Shown here: piece by piece, positions 14,053 to 14,617 of the stretch | Layout of the letters: each line of letters opens with the position of its first letter | Numbering within the stretch: the first letter of the stretch is position 1 | Source of the DNA: Rickettsiales bacterium | GTDB taxonomy: Bacteria; Pseudomonadota; Alphaproteobacteria; TMED127 | DNA: 14,617 bases | Assembly: GCA_002717855.1 (NCBI GenBank) | Contig: PBCD01000022.1 | Location: 1 to 14,617, forward strand | Reading direction: 5' to 3' | Made by a program: the position numbers and the translations under genes | Notes under the pieces: model-generated | Told to the model about the DNA's origin: nothing | What the model saw: the letters and a program-made list of their open reading frames with translations, nothing else | The model's database searches: none

Positions 14053-14617
14053 ATGGAAGCGTTTTCTCCAAATCATAAGATATTTAAAAAAATATATGAT
14101 TCCGGTAAACCCCAAGTTCTATTTACTACTTTATCAGCTGATTTATACACTCCAGTTTCAACTTTAATAAAGTTTAAAAATCATAAATATACATTTTTAT
14201 TTGAATCTGTAGAAAAAGGTAATAATAAAGGTAGATATTCATTCTTAGGTATAGAACCTGATTTAATTTGGGAGTGTAAAAATAAAAAATGTTTAGTACG
14301 AAATCTGAAAGAAAACACTGTTGATAAAATTAAAAATGAAACACCAATAGAAAGTTTAAGAAAATTTTTTTTGAAAAATAAATTTGTTATTCCAAAAAAT
14401 TTACCTCCAATGTCTTCAGGTTTATTCGGATATATAGGTTATGATATGATTCAAAATTTTGAAAACATAGATTTAAAAAATATTGACGATCTAAATATTC
14501 CTGATTCAATTTTTATTAGACCCACATTAATGTTAATTTTTGATAATGTGAGCGATAAACTATACATTGTGAAAAGTATTTGGCCAGCCTCTTCTAGAGC
14601 TGAAATTGTTTTGGAAA
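14053..14617 (+). CDS. trpE: Anthranilate synthase component I (N-terminal part only)
   Basis: The gene is cut by the right edge after 188 codons. TrpE makes anthranilate from chorismate with ammonia from its glutaminase partner TrpG, the first step of tryptophan synthesis. I translated this region directly. The N-terminal regulatory domain is recognisable by FLFESVEKGNNKGRYSFLG at 48-66, the counterpart of the LLES-containing tryptophan feedback site, and by GLFGYIGYDMIQNFE at 123-137. The ESVE core is intact, so feedback inhibition is likely retained, though Lys56 replaces the common Gly of ESVEGG. The catalytic chorismate-binding domain lies outside the window. The ATG is two bases after the ppiD stop, leaving no room for a trp leader peptide or attenuator, so trpE is probably transcribed with ppiD or from a promoter inside it. 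Confidence 0.94.
   Translation, partial: MEAFSPNHKIFKKIYDSGKPQVLFTTLSADLYTPVSTLIKFKNHKYTFLFESVEKGNNKGRYSFLGIEPDLIWECKNKKCLVRNLKENTVDKIKNETPIESLRKFFLKNKFVIPKNLPPMSSGLFGYIGYDMIQNFENIDLKNIDDLNIPDSIFIRPTLMLIFDNVSDKLYIVKSIWPASSRAEIVLE

Noticed and set aside
1..14617. CRISPR array, tRNA/rRNA gene, insertion sequence, toxin-antitoxin or defence module
   Set aside because: No spaced direct repeats, no RNA-gene-like G+C-rich folds, no transposase or terminal repeats, and all gene space is filled by recognisable housekeeping or regulatory genes.

Overview
The window is a gene-dense, very A+T-rich stretch of bacterial chromosome with 17 protein genes (two cut by the window edges) and no intergenic gap over about 55 bases. 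No RNA gene, insertion sequence, CRISPR array or prophage gene is visible. Gene content and order point to an alphaproteobacterium: a fused ispDF gene, the dusB-ntrB-ntrC-ntrY series, and the ftsB-eno-kdsA-pyrG-secG-tpiA / ppiD-trpE block. Extreme A+T bias, lysine/asparagine/isoleucine-rich proteins, overlapping genes and few Shine-Dalgarno sites suggest a streamlined, probably free-living (marine-type) lineage. KdsA implies a Kdo-containing, Gram-negative outer membrane. The exact order or family cannot be fixed from the sequence alone.

Layout. (1) 1-4750, minus strand: an apparent five-gene operon, read from right to left: a CcsA/YpjD-like membrane protein, dusB (tRNA dihydrouridine synthase), ntrB, ntrC and the start of ntrY (nitrogen-type two-component systems). 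(2) 4790-6886, plus strand: ispDF (isoprenoid precursors), pgpA (phosphatidylglycerol synthesis) and cinA/pncC (NMN deamidase), each overlapping the next. (3) 6883-12107, minus strand: tpiA, secG, pyrG, kdsA, eno and ftsB, joining glycolysis, protein export, CTP synthesis, Kdo synthesis and cell division. (4) 12161-14617, plus strand: ppiD (periplasmic folding factor) followed two bases later by trpE (tryptophan synthesis, cut off by the window end).

Most of this is conserved housekeeping. The notable part is the Ntr cassette. NtrB keeps its PAS-like and ATP-binding parts, but its phospho-accepting histidine is replaced by serine (Ser140) and the following Glu by Tyr, while the Asn four residues after the lost His is kept. 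That pattern fits a sensor that cannot autophosphorylate but might still act as a phosphatase. The partner NtrC has lost one of the two acidic metal-binding residues of its receiver (Ser10), yet has an intact sigma-54 activator core (GAFTGA) and DNA-binding helix-turn-helix. A second observation is the collapsed junction between cinA and ftsB, where, as I recall gene order in Rhizobiales, a pyruvate dehydrogenase/lipoate block normally lies.
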